A stretch of DNA of 64,000 nucleotides from Panthera uncia (GCF_023721935.1 NW_026057588.1:16035906-16099905); one strand, 5' to 3'; shown: positions 32,937 to 45,889, counted from the first letter of the stretch. Notes: generated by a model from the sequence alone, not told the origin. Translations and numbers: made by a program.

Positions 32937-33271
32937 ACCATTTGCAACTACATGGATGGAACTGGAGGGTATTATGCTAAGCGAAATTAGAGAAAGACAA
33001 ATATATGACTTCATTCATATGAGGACTTTAAGATACAAAACATGAACATAAGGGAAGGGAAGCAAAAATAATATAAAAACAGGGAGGGGGACAAAACATT
33101 AAAGACTCTTAAATATGGAGGACAAACAGAGGGTTACTGGAGGGGTTGTGGGAGGGGGGATGGGCTAAATGGGTAAGGGGCATTAAGGAATCTACTCCTG
33201 AAATCATTGTTGCACTATGTGCTAACTAACTTGGATGTAAATTAAAAAAATAAATTAAATTTTAAAAAAAT
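32937..33271 (+). mobile_element. 5'-truncated carnivore L1, plus orientation
   Basis: It starts in the ORF2 end (ACTACATGGATGGAACTGG) and continues through a 3' UTR with AAACAGGGAGGGGGACAAAA, GGGTTGTGGGAGGGGGGAT, GCACTATGTGCTAACTAACT and TTGGATGTAAATTAAAAAAA. The flank aaaaaatcta is duplicated. It is homologous to the copies at 11.2 and 45.2 kb. Confidence 0.88.
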
Positions 33272-34919
33272 CTAGGAGTATCTGTTATAAAAATAATGGT
33301 ATGTATATTTGGATTTGGAGTCAGTGAACAAAAGCGTGGTGACTACTAGGAGATTTTTGGCATGAAAAAAAAAACTGATCCTGAAATACAGGTGAAGATT
33401 TGGCTGTATTTTTTATTTGCAATTACATACCTGAATAACAACTCACTGAAATGTTCCTATACTATCTTCTTTCTCATTTTCTGGCAGTAAATTATACTTA
33501 CCAACTTGGTTAGCTTACCTATGCAAATGCATTCTTCACAATTTTGCAAACAAATGAAAATCACCCCAAAAGGCCTACTGTGGATAATGCAGAGGGAAGC
33601 AAGTCTATCTTCAAAAAATCCTGTGCGGAGTCATTTCCCTGAGGTTCCATGAACTAGATGCAGAGAGAAATCAAGATATGGAATTTAATGGATTAGTACA
33701 GCCATATCCTTGTAGAAGGTACTTTGAATGCTTTGAAGAAAGTCTAAATGAATTTTGGTTTCTAACAGCTCTTCATATATAAGCTGCTTCTTAGGAAAAG
33801 CAGGCCCAATATTTTATATTTTGGTCTGAAACAGGATTGGATTATATTCCATACCCCTGTATGAAGATTTCTTTTGAAGAAGTTGGGCACTGCTCTTTTT
33901 CATTAATTTTTATGAACATTTTATGAATGAATAAATATATAAAATGAGGACTTTTAAGCTAACTAATCTATGTGTGGGTGAATGAAGTTTTGGCAGCCCT
34001 TAGGAGTGAACATGATTTTGGAATCCAAGTCCACTTACTCCTAAATACATATACCAGGCTAGGAATTAATTCACAAATTCATATTTTATAGCCCTAACTG
34101 CAAGGTCATGAGATGAAAGAGAGTTAACATGTGCAAAGGACTGACAAGATTCCACAGAGCACATCCATGTAATGCTTTCATTTAAAAGTAAAGGATGTGA
34201 CTCACCAAGAGAAAGAAAGGGTAGGTAAGCAATTAGAGAGTCTGAAAATTATCCAGGTGCAAGCTCCTCAGTGTCCTTATTCACACACAGACTGCACTCT
34301 ATCTCCAGGTTGAACCACTAAGATCTGTGTGACTCTCTACTTCAGGAGAACTCAAGGCAGAATTTCTTTGCATGGGCTTCTATGCCCGTCTGTTCACTGG
34401 TTATGTAGTCAAGCTAGTCTATGTAGTCACTTAGAATTATTAAACAAGTTGGTTTTGTGGCCTACAGGGGAACTTTAGACTTTAAATAGTATCTCACCTG
34501 TCTCTGCCCTTATCTCAATCATGGTCAATGCCAGACATCCAAACATCATGAAGATAATGTTAGAGCTTTTCCAACTGTAAATGAACTCCACCTTACAAAC
34601 ATGGTTCCTTCATTTCCTGTGTATTTTCTGGTAATGTGTGTATGTAAATAAACTTGTTGCCTTCCTTCCTGTCCCCTAGTATCAGAGTATGCACAGTGCA
34701 TCTCAACTTTGAGTCTTTCTTGCCAGTTAAGGCTTGAATCCCTCCACTCAACTTGTGGTCCAGCAATAGAAACAGGTTTGCCATGCCCTGCCTCAAAAGT
34801 AACATGCAATAGCTAAAAACACAGGCGTCAACACTTCTCTAAACATTCACCTAGGATGTTCTACCATCTGAGATATTCATCAGTTTATACTCTGGGACTT
34901 TTCAAAACCCTAAATGTGT
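33272..34919. other. Intergenic, nothing recognised
   Basis: No repeat family or exon recognised. Two overlapping minus-strand frames near 34.55-34.81 kb have no recognisable domain. Confidence 0.45.
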
Positions 34920-35630
34920 GACAATACCAAGCACTGAGAGGATTTGGAACAACTGGAACTCTCATACATTGCTAAGGGGAATGAAAAATGATGAAGTCAT
35001 TCTAGAAAACAATTTGTCAGTTTCTTAAAAAGTTAAACATATACTTCCCATATGACCCAGAAATCCCACTTCTAGATATTTATACCAGAGAAATGAAAAT
35101 TTATGTTCACACAAAAACCTACACAAGTATCTACAGTATCATTTTAATCACTAAAAACAGTAAATAACCTAAATGTTTTTCAGTGGATAAAGAGATATAC
35201 TTAGAACACCTACATAATGGAACAGTAAACAATAAAAATGAATTTACCCATATTATATGCTAAATTATGCTATATAAATTATGCTATAAATATAAATTAT
35301 GTATGCTAAAGGAAAGAAACCAGTTTTAAAAAGTCAAAAATTACATACTGTATGATTTCATTTATATGACATTCTGGAAAAGGCAAAAATATAAGGAGAA
35401 CATTAACCCAGGGGTTAAGGGTGGGGGGGAAGGTCTGAATAGAAAGGGGATGCATGAGAGAATTCTCTGAGGTGTTGGAATTGTTTTATAAACTGTTTTT
35501 GGGAAACAAATACAAATACGGTAAATATTTACAAATCTATGCACGTGTAAAAAGATCATAGAACTGTGCACATGCGTGCGCATACACACACACACGTGAA
35601 CTGGAGCAGTGATAACCAGATTGTGGAATA
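34920..35630 (+). mobile_element. Old L1M ORF2 end and 3' UTR, plus orientation
   Basis: ORF2-end landmarks: CCATATGACCCAGAAATCCC, GTGGATAAAGAGATATACTT, ACACCTACATAATGGAAC, then a 3' UTR-like stretch to a CA-rich end near 35.6 kb. Decayed. Confidence 0.72.
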
Positions 35631-35879
35631 GGAGTTTTTAACACTTGCTCTCAAATAAAAACATTAATATGAACAACCATCAACACTTGAAGTTTTTCAT
35701 CTTCACAAGAAATAAGAAATCCAAATGACCAATTATAGCATTTGGGAGGAGTGCAGAAATAAAAGATACATTCAAGAGGGTAAAAAGGACAATTTCATAC
35801 CACCTGCCTCACCCCTTCCCCATGCCCTCAATAAACTGTGGAGAACTATGCCCTCCATATAGTGGAAGGAGAGTGAAGA

Positions 35880-36665
35880 GAGCACCCAACTTTGCCATGG
35901 ACCCCAGCACCACGCTTCCCAGTGAACCCAGGCTCTAGGCAAGCCCCTGCAGGCCTAAGCTCCAGGCCTGCACCAGTGCCAGGCTAGCCTCTAGGACCCA
36001 GACTCCAGGTCCACCACTATGGCTCAGGATCCAGGCCTGCCCCTGTGGACCCAGACACAAGGTTCCAGTCCAGCCAATACAGACAATATCCCAGCCCACT
36101 CCAGCACAATACTGGCTCCCACAGATCCAGACATCAGGCTGTACCCATGGTCCCAGGCTCTAGGCCTGTCCCAGCATCAGGCCAGCACCCACAGTCCCAG
36201 TCACCAGGCCCACCTCCATTTACCCAAGTACCAGTCCTGCCCCAATGGACCCCATAACCAGGCTGGCTCCCAAGAACTCATGACTAGGCCCATCCCCATG
36301 GACTCAGACACCAGGCTAACTCAAGCATCAAAGCTGGCTCCTGCATACTGAGGTTCAAAGCCTGCTACAGCAACAGTCGGCTCTGTCTGACAGACCCAGA
36401 TCCCAGGCCAAGACCAGTGAACCCTAGCATCAGTCCAACCCCTGCAATCCTAGGCTCCAGGCAGGCTGCACAAACCCAATCAACAGGCTCAGCCCAGTAG
36501 ACTCCAGTGCTAGCTTTGCCATCATGGATCCAAGCTCCAGTCCTGCCCCCTGCAGTCCCAGGTAGGCACCAGGCCCATCCCTTGCACCCAGGTGTCAAAC
36601 CCACCAATTTTCTGACCCAGACACTAAGAACAAGCCTACCCATGAACCCCACTAGCTGACACACC
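35880..36665. repeat. Degenerate minisatellite, unit about 30 bp (CCAGGC-rich)
   Basis: Irregular copies of a phrase like GGCCTGCCCCTGTGGACCCA, each followed by GACACCAGG-type text, repeat for nearly 800 bases. Copies differ and spacing drifts. The GC-rich repeat leaves frames open (for example 36019-36351), but the residues are merely Pro/Ser/Gln-rich repeat translation. It may be part of an old retroelement leader; I cannot confirm that. Confidence 0.75.
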
Positions 36666-36719
36666 CAGGATCTCTGGATAGGCTAACTTGTGAGGGGATT
36701 TCACTACTGAAGCCATTCT

Positions 36720-37145
36720 GTAAAGACTGGAAGGGGTGCCTCTTCAAATATGCAGATACCAAACACAAAGCCATGGACAATAAATGTAATAAGTACCCTT
36801 ATAATAAGAAGGTAGTCAGAGATTCTACTCTAGAAGAAAGAAAGCGATATAACCACCTCAAGCAGAGAGAGAGGGATTTGAAGATGCTATGCTGTCAGCT
36901 TTTAAGATGAAGGAAGGGTCTATGTGTCAAGACATGCAAATAAGGCAGTTCTCAAAAGCTGGAAAAGGCAAGAAAACAGGTCCTCCCCTCAAACCTCTGG
37001 TGGGAGCAAGGCCCTACTGACAGTTTCATCTCAGTGAAACTGATTTTGGACTTCTGGTATCCAGAAATATAAGAGAACAAATCTGTGTTATTTTAAGCCA
37101 CCAAATTTGTGGTAATTTGTTAGAGTAGCCATAGGAAACTAATAT
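36720..37145 (+). mobile_element. LTR of the MaLR/ERVL group
   Basis: The 3' half is typical: AAGCTGGAAAAGGCAAGAAA, CCTCTGGTGGGAGCAAGG, TTTTAAGCCACCAAATTTGT and the terminal GGAAACTAATATGG. It lies directly before ERVL-like internal sequence and may be its 5' LTR. The left boundary is uncertain. Confidence 0.6.
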
Positions 37146-38192
37146 GGCTGGTGGCTTATAACTGCTGGAGAATGTGGAGAAAGAAAAAGATGAGCTCAAG
37201 ACTTAAAACTCCCAGTTCAAGCTCTGCATAAATGACCTAAAAGCTTCTTTATCTTCCCTGGAAGAAAAACCTTATCTCGTGTACCCTCAAGGCCAAGATT
37301 TCTGAAAAAGAAGCCCAGAGCCTCATCCAGCCAGTGGATGTATTACTCTGCAAATTAAATTCCTAAACTTCTAGGGTATCTTCTCTTAAAGTGAGAGCAC
37401 TGATTGGAAAAAAAAATGGGATGCTGAAAATAGGAGTTGGAATACATGGACAGGTTACAGCAAAGCTAGGGACATTGAACCCGTAAATTCTTTTGAGTCT
37501 TCTTTGCCATTAGAAGCAGCCCTACTACCCCTGCCTGAGGTTACTTCTCCTTTGCCTGAAGAACTTGTCATGGCCCCCCCAGAGGTAGTTGCCTGGAAAG
37601 GCACTGCTGATTCTCCTCAAGACTAATCCTTCCATACCTCTTTGCTTCTAAACCAATGAAGAGATTCAAGTCCCAGGATACTGTACCCAAAAAGTTAGGT
37701 ACAAAGTGTGACCCAAAGGAGTTGTGCTATACACCAAAAGAACTGCATGATTTTTCTAATTTATGCAAATATAAATCTGTGGGTTATGTTTGTAAATGGA
37801 TTTTAAGGTGTGTGATTATGGTGGAAAGAATATAAAGTTGTATCAGGCGGATTCTGGAGTCATTGTTTTGGTTTGAGGAGTTAAGAAAGGCTCTAATTGG
37901 CTGGCTAGCTAAAACATGGACTAACAGTGGACTACCCTAAATGAAGTTGATATGCTAGAACCTCCTTGGTATACTGCAGAGTAAGGTATCCAAAGGCTTA
38001 GGGAGATTGGAATGCTAGACTATATTTATCACCTAAGACCTGCTAACCTCCTCCAGAGATTCTAGAAGACAAACTTTTCACTATAACTGTGAGGAGGAGG
38101 CTCAGCATACCAAAGAACTCTGTTTTCTCTGTACATTGAAAATTATGGTGGAAACTGTTACCAATGACTGGAATCTCAAAATACAATAAGGA

Positions 38193-38392
38193 GGGGCACC
38201 TGGGTGGTTCAGTCTGTTAAGCATCTGACTTCGGTTCAGGTCGTGATCTCATGGTTTGTGAGTTTGAGCCCCACATTGGGCTCTCTGCTGTCACCACAGA
38301 GCCCACTTCAGATCCTCTGTCTCCCTCTCTCTCTGAATCTCCCCTGCTCGCTCTCTCTCTCTCTCTCTCTCTCTCAAATTAACATTTAAAAA
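38193..38392 (+). mobile_element. Felid SINE inside ERVL
   Basis: Head GGGGCACCTGGGTGGTTCAG, CT tract, short AAATTAACATTTAAAAAA tail; flanks acaataaggag and atataatgagg roughly repeat. Confidence 0.94.
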
Positions 38393-38578
38393 ATATAATG
38401 AGGATAATGGGATCCTGGAGTAGCAGGGGCCAGATTCCTGGCCAGTGTGGTTATGTAAAGAGCAGCAAAGCCAAAGCAGTAAACAATGTAGTCTGACTCA
38501 CAGAGACCTATGGTGTTTGCTAATTGATCACAGTATACCTAGAAAAGACATATATGGTTAGATTACTAAATTCTTTTT

Positions 38579-38795
38579 CTTAATTTTTTTAATGTTTATT
38601 TATTATTGAGAGATAGAGCGAGACAGAGCATGAGCATGGGAGGAGCAGAGGGAGGAGGAGACACAGAATCTGAAGCAGGCTCCAGGCTCTGAGCTATCAG
38701 CACAGAGCCCGACATGGGGCTCGAACCCACCCACTGGGAGATCATGACCTGAGCTGAAGTCTGACACCCAACTGACTGAGCCACCCAGGCGCCCC
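38579..38795 (-). mobile_element. Felid SINE, reverse, inside ERVL, with TSD
   Basis: Reverse tail TTTAATGTTTATTTATTATT and reverse head CTGAGCCACCCAGGCGCCCC. The flank tagattactaaattctt is present on both sides (17 bp), indicating a recent insertion. Confidence 0.96.
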
Positions 38796-39759
38796 TAGAT
38801 TACTAAATTCTTATTTGATCTATATAAGCAGAAGACTTCTAGGATGAGTGAACAGAAGTCTAACTAGAATTACTACAGTGATTCATAACCCCTCAACCAA
38901 TTCCCAAACCTGAGCCACTTTACAGACCCAGAGCCCCTTGAATAAAAGGGAAGGCCCAGGTCCCTCTGAAAAAGAACACTGCTACAGTGTCAAAAATTTA
39001 TATTGTTAATCTTTCACCTACCCTTCTCCAGAGGAAACTATGGCCATTTACCAAAGTAAATGCCAAAGCAGCTGCAATGGGTAAAAAATAATTATACTTT
39101 TCAGGAATTAATGAACATTTGGTTGAACTAACTCTAATTCCTGGAAACCCAGAATGTCACTGTGGTCCACCAGTTAGAGTAGGGACTTATGGAGGTCAGG
39201 TGATCAATGGAATTTTAGAGTCCATTAGTTTCCCAACCCATCTTGTGGTTATTTCCCCAGTTCCAAATGCATAATTGGAATAGACCTACTTGGCAACAGA
39301 ACCCCCATATTAGTTCTCTGACCTGTAGCATGAGAGTTATTATGTTAAGGAAGGCCAACCAGAAGCCTTTGTAGGTATAACTGCCTCTACCCACAAAAAT
39401 AGTAATTAAAAAAGAAAAGTAATACCATAATCATGCAGGGATTGCAGAGATTTGTGTCACTGGACTTGAAAGATGAGGGGGGTGGTGATATCCAACATAT
39501 TTCATTCAAGTCACTTATTTGGCTTATGTGGGAAACAGATGGATCTTAAGTGACAATAGATGATCATAAATTTAATCAGGTGGTAATCCTAATTGCACTC
39601 CAGATATGGTTTTGTTGCTTGAGCAAATTAACATATACTTTGGTATGTGGTATAGAGCTATTGACCTAGAAAAAATTTTTTTTCTAAACACCTGTTAGTA
39701 AAGACCACCACTGTGTTTTCAGGCTAGCAATACACCTTTACTGTTCTACCTCAGGAGCT

Positions 39760-40315
39760 GTGCTAGTCTGGGTTCTCCAGAGAAACAGGACCACTTAGAG
39801 GTTTATACACAAATACACACATATACACATAGATATATATGTGTACATACACATACACGCATGTATATATTTCCCATGTATATATTTACTAACATGTATG
39901 TATACAAACACATATATACACACGTATATAAACAAACAGAAGGTAGACACAGTGAAAGAGATTGACTTATTTTAAAGAATTGGATCATGCAACTGTGGAA
40001 GCTGGCAAGTCAAAAATCTGCAGGGCAGTCATGCAGGCTGGAAAACCCGGGAAGAGCTGATGCTGCAGTTCAAGCCTAAAGGCAGTCTGCTCACAGAATT
40101 TCCTCTTCAAGAGAGGCCAATTTTTTTCTATTAAAGCCTCCAACTGACTGAATGGGGCCCACACATATTATGAAGGGCAATCTGCTTTACTCAGTCTGCT
40201 GATTGAAATGTTAATCTCATCTAATAAATACCTTCAAAGAACATCTAGAATAATATGTGAGCAAATATGTACTGTGGCCTACCCAAGATGACACATAAAA
40301 TTAACCATCACAAGG
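39760..40315 (-). mobile_element. Solo LTR of ERVL/MaLR type, reverse, nested in ERVL
   Basis: The left edge is the reverse of an LTR 3' end (TCTGGGTTCTCCAGAGAAAC). The right edge, AAAATTAACCATCACA, reversed gives TGTGATGGTTAATTTT, a TG-start LTR terminus. An A/CA/TA microsatellite (39811-39935) lies inside. The element at 43.5-43.87 kb is a related copy in the opposite orientation. Confidence 0.62.
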
Positions 40316-40557
40316 GTATATCAACTCTCCAGCTCTAGATCATAATTTAGTCCACCTACAGCTTGATCACACTTCCCTTCCCCAAGTCATCATGTTAGTC
40401 CATTACATTAATAAGGCATTCCTTAAGGATGGTAGATGTATGGTTAAGATATTTGTAGGTCAGTGAGTGGGAAATACTTTAGCAAAAATTCAAAGGCCTT
40501 CCACCATAGTGGAATTTCTATGGAGTCAAAGTGGTGGTATATATCTATAGATCTATA

Positions 40558-40745
40558 TAGTTTATTTACTTTTGAGAGAGAGAGAGCGCACAGGTGAGGG
40601 AGGGGCGGAGAGAGGAAGACACAGAACACAGAATCTGAAGCAGACTCCAGGCTCTGGGCTGTCAGTGCAGAGCCCAATGTGGGGCTCAAACCCACTAACT
40701 GCGAGATCATGACCTGAGCCAAATTCAGACACTTCACAGGCACCT
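40558..40745 (-). mobile_element. Felid SINE, reverse, 5'-shortened
   Basis: Reverse tail TTTATTTACTTTTGAGAGAG and body CATGACCTGAGCCAAATTC. The head end is cut short (CACAGGCACCTT), with the usual GCCACCCAGG missing. Confidence 0.9.
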
Positions 40746-43102
40746 TGAGATATCCTTCTTAAAGTGAAACTTTAAGTGAAACTGGCCCCTCCTAGAACCA
40801 AAATAGAGCCATGACATGTAGTGTGCTCTTTGGATTTTAGACAAAACGTAGTCCTCACTTGGATATGCCATTATGGCCCATTTACTTAATGAACTGAAAA
40901 GCTGTTAGTTTTGAGTGGGGCCCAGAATGACAGAAAGCTCTTCAACAGGTCCAGCCCTCTAGGCAAGCTGCTTTCCTACTTGATCCATATGTTCCATAAT
41001 ATCTGATGGTGCTTGAAGTATCAGTGGCAGATAGAGATGCTATTGGGAGCCTTTGGCAGGCCCCTATTGGTGAATCACAGTGCAGAGCCTTTAGATTTTG
41101 AAGTCCTGCCATCCTTTGCTGTTACTCTCTTTTTCAGAAATAGCATTTGATTTGCTACTGGGCTTTAGTAGAGACTCAACAATTAATCATAGTCCATCAA
41201 ATCACCATGAGATCTGAGGTGCCCACCAGGCCACAAAGTTGGATGTGGACAGCAGCACCACATTACCAAATGAGAGTGGTATATAGGAGACTTGGCTCAA
41301 GCAGGCCCTGAAGGCAAATTTGCATGAAGAAGTGGACTGAATAAATGCACATGACCTCCAATTCTATGATACTACCTTTTCCTAGCCCATACATGGGGAG
41401 TGCCCTACAACCAGCTGGCTGACAAAGAGAAAAATGTGAACGTAGTTTACAGATGGTTCTGTAAGATATGCAAGTACCACCCAAATAAGGACAGTTGCAG
41501 TACTATAGTCCCTTTCTGGGACATTCTTGGAGGACGATGATGAAATGAAATCTTCCCAGTGGGAAAAATTGGAAGGAGAGCATCTGGTTGCTTATTTTGC
41601 CTGGAAGGAGAAATGGCCAGAAGCAAGAATCTATATTCATAGACTATGGCCAATAGTTTGGTTGGATGGTCAGGGATTTAGAAGGAATATGACTGGAAAA
41701 ATGTGTGATAAGGAGGTCTAGGGAAGTGGTATATGAATAGGTCTGAGCAGGCAAATGATGTGACGATATTTGTGTCCAACGTGAATGTTTATCTCAGCAG
41801 AGGAGGATCTTAATACATGTATAAGATGATCAACTCTGTGGATATCAGTCAGCCTCTTTCCTCAGCCACTCCTGTCATTGCCCAGTAGGCTCATAAAACA
41901 AAGTGGCCATGGTCCCAAAGATGGAGGTTCTGCATCGACTCAGCAACATGGACTTCCATTCATCGTGACTGTCCTGGTTACAGCTACTGCTGAGTTCCCA
42001 GTCTGCCAGTAGCAGAGACTGACAGAGTCACTAATATGGCATCATTCCCTGGGTGATATGGCTTTGTTTTTCCTGCACTCAATGCTTCCACCAAACCACC
42101 ATCTGGGGACTTATAGTGCACCTTATGCATCACTGTGGTATTTCAAGTAACATTTGCTTCTGATCAGAGGGCTCATTTCACAGCAAATGAATTGTGGCAA
42201 CAAGCCCATACTCATGCTACTCACATGGTGTTGCCATGTTTTCTATCATCCTGAAGAAGTGGTCTTGATGGAGTATTAGAATCGCCTTTTGAAGCCTCAG
42301 TTTCAGTGTCAGTGAGGTAGCAGTATCTTGTGGGACTGGGGAAGTGTCTTTGAGGATGATGTATATGCTTTAAATCAGCATCCAATATATGGTGCTGTTT
42401 TTCCCAGAGTCCAGGAATCAAGGGGTGCAAATGGGAGTGGTTCCACTCATTATCACCCCTAGTGATCCAACAGCAAAATTTTTGCTTTCCATCCCAGCAA
42501 CCTTAGGCTCTGCTGGACTAGAAGTCTTAGTTACAAAGAGAGGAATGCTTCCACCAGAAGATACAACAATCATTCCATTAAAGTCAAAGATGAAGCTGCC
42601 ACCTTGGATTGAGGCCACTTTGGGCTCCTCATGCTTCTGAATCAACAGGCAAAGGAGGTGGTTACTGTACTGAATGAGTGATTGGTCCTGATTACCATGA
42701 GGAAATTGGTACTACATAATGGATGTAAGAAGATTATGTGTGAAATATGAGATCCTTTAGGGTGTCTCATTACTGCTGCATCCTGCAATTAATGTTAACG
42801 GAAAACTGCACCTGGATTCAGGGAGGACTCCTAAGGACTCAGACACTTTAGGAATATTTGGGTTATCCTCCCAGGAAAGAATCAAAGCCAAATGAGGTGC
42901 TTGCTGAGGGCAAAGTAGATATGAAATGTGTAGTGAAAGAAGGTAGTTATAAATGCTACATGACCAGTTGTAAAAATGAGAACAGTAATAGTATGCATAA
43001 TTCTTCCTCATTTTGTTATGTATATTTATTAACCAAATATTTTTGTTTCCTTCCCTCTCTTATCCCATCAAACATAAGATTTATTAATAATAGTTAACTT
43101 CA

Positions 43103-43287
43103 GGGACACCTGGGTGACTCAGTTGGTTGACTTCAACTCAGGTCATGATCTCACAGTTTGTGGGTTTGAACCCTGCATTAGGCTCTGCACTGACAGCTCA
43201 GAGCCTGAAGCCTGCTTCAAATTCTGTGCCTCTCTCTCTCTGCCCCTCTCCTTCTTGTGCTCTATCAAAAACAAACATTAAAAAAAT
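43103..43287 (+). mobile_element. Felid SINE with TSD
   Basis: Head GGGACACCTGGGTGACTCAG, with the following GTTAAGCATCTGACT part shortened. Flank aatagttaactt duplicated on both sides. Confidence 0.93.
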
Positions 43288-43489
43288 AGTTAACTTTATA
43301 TCACAATATTTAAGTTACAGGGTATAAAAAAGAGAGTGAACTTCATCCAAAGGCATCCTCTCCTGGAGAAAGGGTTAATGTGTTTTCAATTGTACACAGA
43401 ATGTTTCATGTTAGTTGGAAGTAGGACTCATGGTCTTCATTTGAAGAGTGTAATTAAAGGAAATGTGTGTGGGTGCCAAGTTGATAAGC

Positions 43490-43870
43490 GGTGGACAGTT
43501 AAGATCATGTATATGTGTCAACTTGGCTAGACTACAGGTATTCAATCAAACACTAATCTAGGTGTTGCTGTGAAGGTATTTTGTAGATGTGTCTAAAGTC
43601 CATAATCAGTTAACTTTAAGGGAGATTATCCTAGATTTCATCAGTTGAAAGACATTAAGAGCAGAGCTGAGGAATTCCCTGAAAAAGAAAAAATTCTGCC
43701 TGTAGATAGCAGTTTCATCTCATGTCCAAGAATTCTAGCCTGCTGTTCCTGATTTTAGGCTTGCCTAGACAGCCCCTACAATCACATAAGCAGATTCACT
43801 ACAATAAGTCTTTATATATACTGTTTCTATTTCTCTGATTAAATATTGACTGATAAAACTATCTTCTAAC
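43490..43870 (+). mobile_element. LTR fragment, plus, possibly 3' LTR of the ERVL copy
   Basis: TATATGTGTCAACTTGGCTA, GGTGTTGCTGTGAAGGTATT, TCATCAGTTGAAAGACATTA and a terminal TTTCTATTTCTCTG follow the same order as the reverse of the 39.76-40.3 kb LTR. It lies after ERVL-like sequence in the same orientation. Confidence 0.6.
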
Positions 43871-45150
43871 CTTTCTTCTTCCAGGCCCCTGACTAGGCCA
43901 TTTACCCAAGGAGTGTGATTCTTCTTCTCTTGGGCCACTTCTCCTTCTACATGAAGTGGATGACCAAATGCAATACATTAAGTTTCATCCAATGAGAAAT
44001 ATTTCTCTTTCAGAGCCACCCCTGTGAAGCTTCTGTGTAACACTGCTGCTTTCCACTTCAGTTTACATTCACATATAGAGTCAACAAACTGTAAGCCAAG
44101 GTCAGCCTTTTTCTTTCTTCCTCAGCTGGTTATATGGGACTCCCATTAGTCCATATGAGTGATCTGAGACACTGGTGGAAGTGATGGGTGACAGGCTCAT
44201 GTAGATTGTGTGCCCTTTAGTACTTCTTGTGCTTAATCCTCAATGTACCATTTCCAGTTTTTCAAAGATTGCACTGGGCTCATCCAACGTTATCACTTTT
44301 GTGGTTCTGACAGGATATACCTCACAATGGGCAGTTCAGGGTGCATGGTGACTTGGTTTCACATGGCCAAGCAATCTGTCCTCACAGGGTCCAGTAGCAC
44401 ACCAGGAGCTTATTTTCAAAAACTGTAATTATCTGCTTTGGATGACATACTCTTGCTCATCCTGCTCTGATTACGGCTTGCCATGAACTCCACACTGCAT
44501 CATTTTCATCAGTCATATCTCCCAACAGTACAGTTATTTCAGATCACGTAGCTCCAGTGGAAGCACTGATTGTACTTCAGCTAGGACATGCTACAGAGCC
44601 CTTTACTATGTTAGGACCCACTCAAAGCTGATAGCATTCTTTGCCACTCTGTATATGGGTATTCTAAAATGTTGAATGTGTTGCTTTCATAGCACAAAGA
44701 ATTTTGCCTGGAAGCATACTTTCTTCTCAGTAGTAGAGGATACAAATAGAGCAATTTCTTTTACTTTACTAAGTGGAAGGTCTCTGAATCTTTATAGGTT
44801 CTTCTCTCATCCTCTGAGGAACATGTGTCTTAACAAGGTTTCCAATGTGCATGACATCCTTCCCCCATGCTGTCTTATTAGATTGATTTCATCAATGAAA
44901 TTAATTACTGTGAATGTCCAAATCTCCTGTTATATTTTGACAGAGGTGGCAAAATCATAAATACATATTTTGTCTGTCACTTGCGAACTGTTTTTGGTTT
45001 TCTTTTGTGATTGGGATAGAAAAGAATAAACTCATTCAAATCAATCACTGTATACTATACACCTGCTATAGCAAAAATATCACTTCCAAAGGCTGCTAAT
45101 TGGTAGAGCTTGCAGTTACATTCACAGACTGGGATATAAAACAGACATAT
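43871..45150. other. Intergenic; possibly antisense retroviral-like remnant
   Basis: Parts such as CACTTCTCCTTCTACATGAAG and CCAATGAGAAATATTTCTC read like antisense internal ERVL/MaLR sequence, but too weakly to annotate as such. No coding exon. Confidence 0.3.
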
Positions 45151-45152
45151 GA

Positions 45153-45350
45153 GTAAAAACAGGGAGAGGGACAAAACAGAAGAGACTCAAATATGGAGAA
45201 CAAACTGAAGGTTATAGGAGGGGTTGTGGGGGGGGTGGGCTAAATGGGTAAGGGACACTAAGGAATCTACTCCTGAAATCATTGTTGTACTATATGCTAA
45301 CTAATTTGGATGTAAATTTAAAAAAATAAAAAATAAAACAAGTTAAAAAA
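45153..45350 (+). mobile_element. Severely truncated carnivore L1 3' end with TSD
   Basis: Only the last 200 bases of the L1 3' UTR: AAAAACAGGGAGAGGGACAA, GTTGTGGGGGGGGTGGGC, ATGCTAACTAATTTGGATGT and an A-rich tail. Flanks acagacatatga (45141) and atagacatatga (45351). Confidence 0.88.
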
Positions 45351-45362
45351 ATAGACATATGA

Positions 45363-45889
45363 TACTGAGGTATAATAGTGACCACTAACCTTACATCCTT
45401 TTGATCTTTAGGGTGGGACTAATCTCTACCATCTCTCTGGGATGTGATACAATTTTTTATTTACCATTGTAGCTTGAGGGAACAGGAATAATCTCAGAGG
45501 TTTCCACTTGGTTTTTTTCCACTGCAACTCTAACACTAAAGGCCAAGGATCCCATATGTGGATTAACTTCAACTCCAAAATGTCAATACTTATTGTAAAT
45601 TTAGGGATACATAAAAGAGCCACCAGATCATCTATGAACCCAACAGATCCCCTGTAAACTAGACATTGGTCAGGAATCAACTTATTACCTGACACCCACA
45701 TAAGACTATTTTAACATGTGGACTATGATAATGCTTTAGGTCTCTGGGTATCACTGTCAAGTCAGACAATGATTTCAAGATGTATGAGTATTTTCCTTTT
45801 TCCAATGTACAGTTGCTCAAGTAAATGGCCATAGGTCCCTGTGGCAGAAAGACTACAATGTCCCTCAATGATCCCTGATCCTGATATGC
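45363..45889. other. Intergenic, possibly antisense ERVL-like
   Basis: It continues the unclear text left of the L1 insertion. Minus-strand short frames near 45.43-45.87 kb show retroviral-like composition but no motif I can defend. Confidence 0.3.

Larger units (their letters stand above)
37146..43095 (+). mobile_element. Degenerate ERVL internal region (old endogenous retrovirus)
   Basis: The order of a retroviral genome is visible in plus orientation: a protease-like stretch near 39.15-39.3 kb, an RNase H-like TDGS motif at about 41.45 kb, and integrase-like sequence about 41.9-42.6 kb. It is broken by many stops, frameshifts and deletions, and by insertions (SINEs at 38.19, 38.58 and 40.56 kb and a reverse LTR at 39.76 kb). 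No gene is intact and no envelope region was recognised, as expected for ERVL. It is an inert fossil. Confidence 0.68.

Noticed and set aside
36019..36351. A 110-residue Pro/Gln/Ser-rich plus-strand frame
   Set aside because: It is the translation of a degenerate minisatellite. There is no conserved start context and no recognised family.
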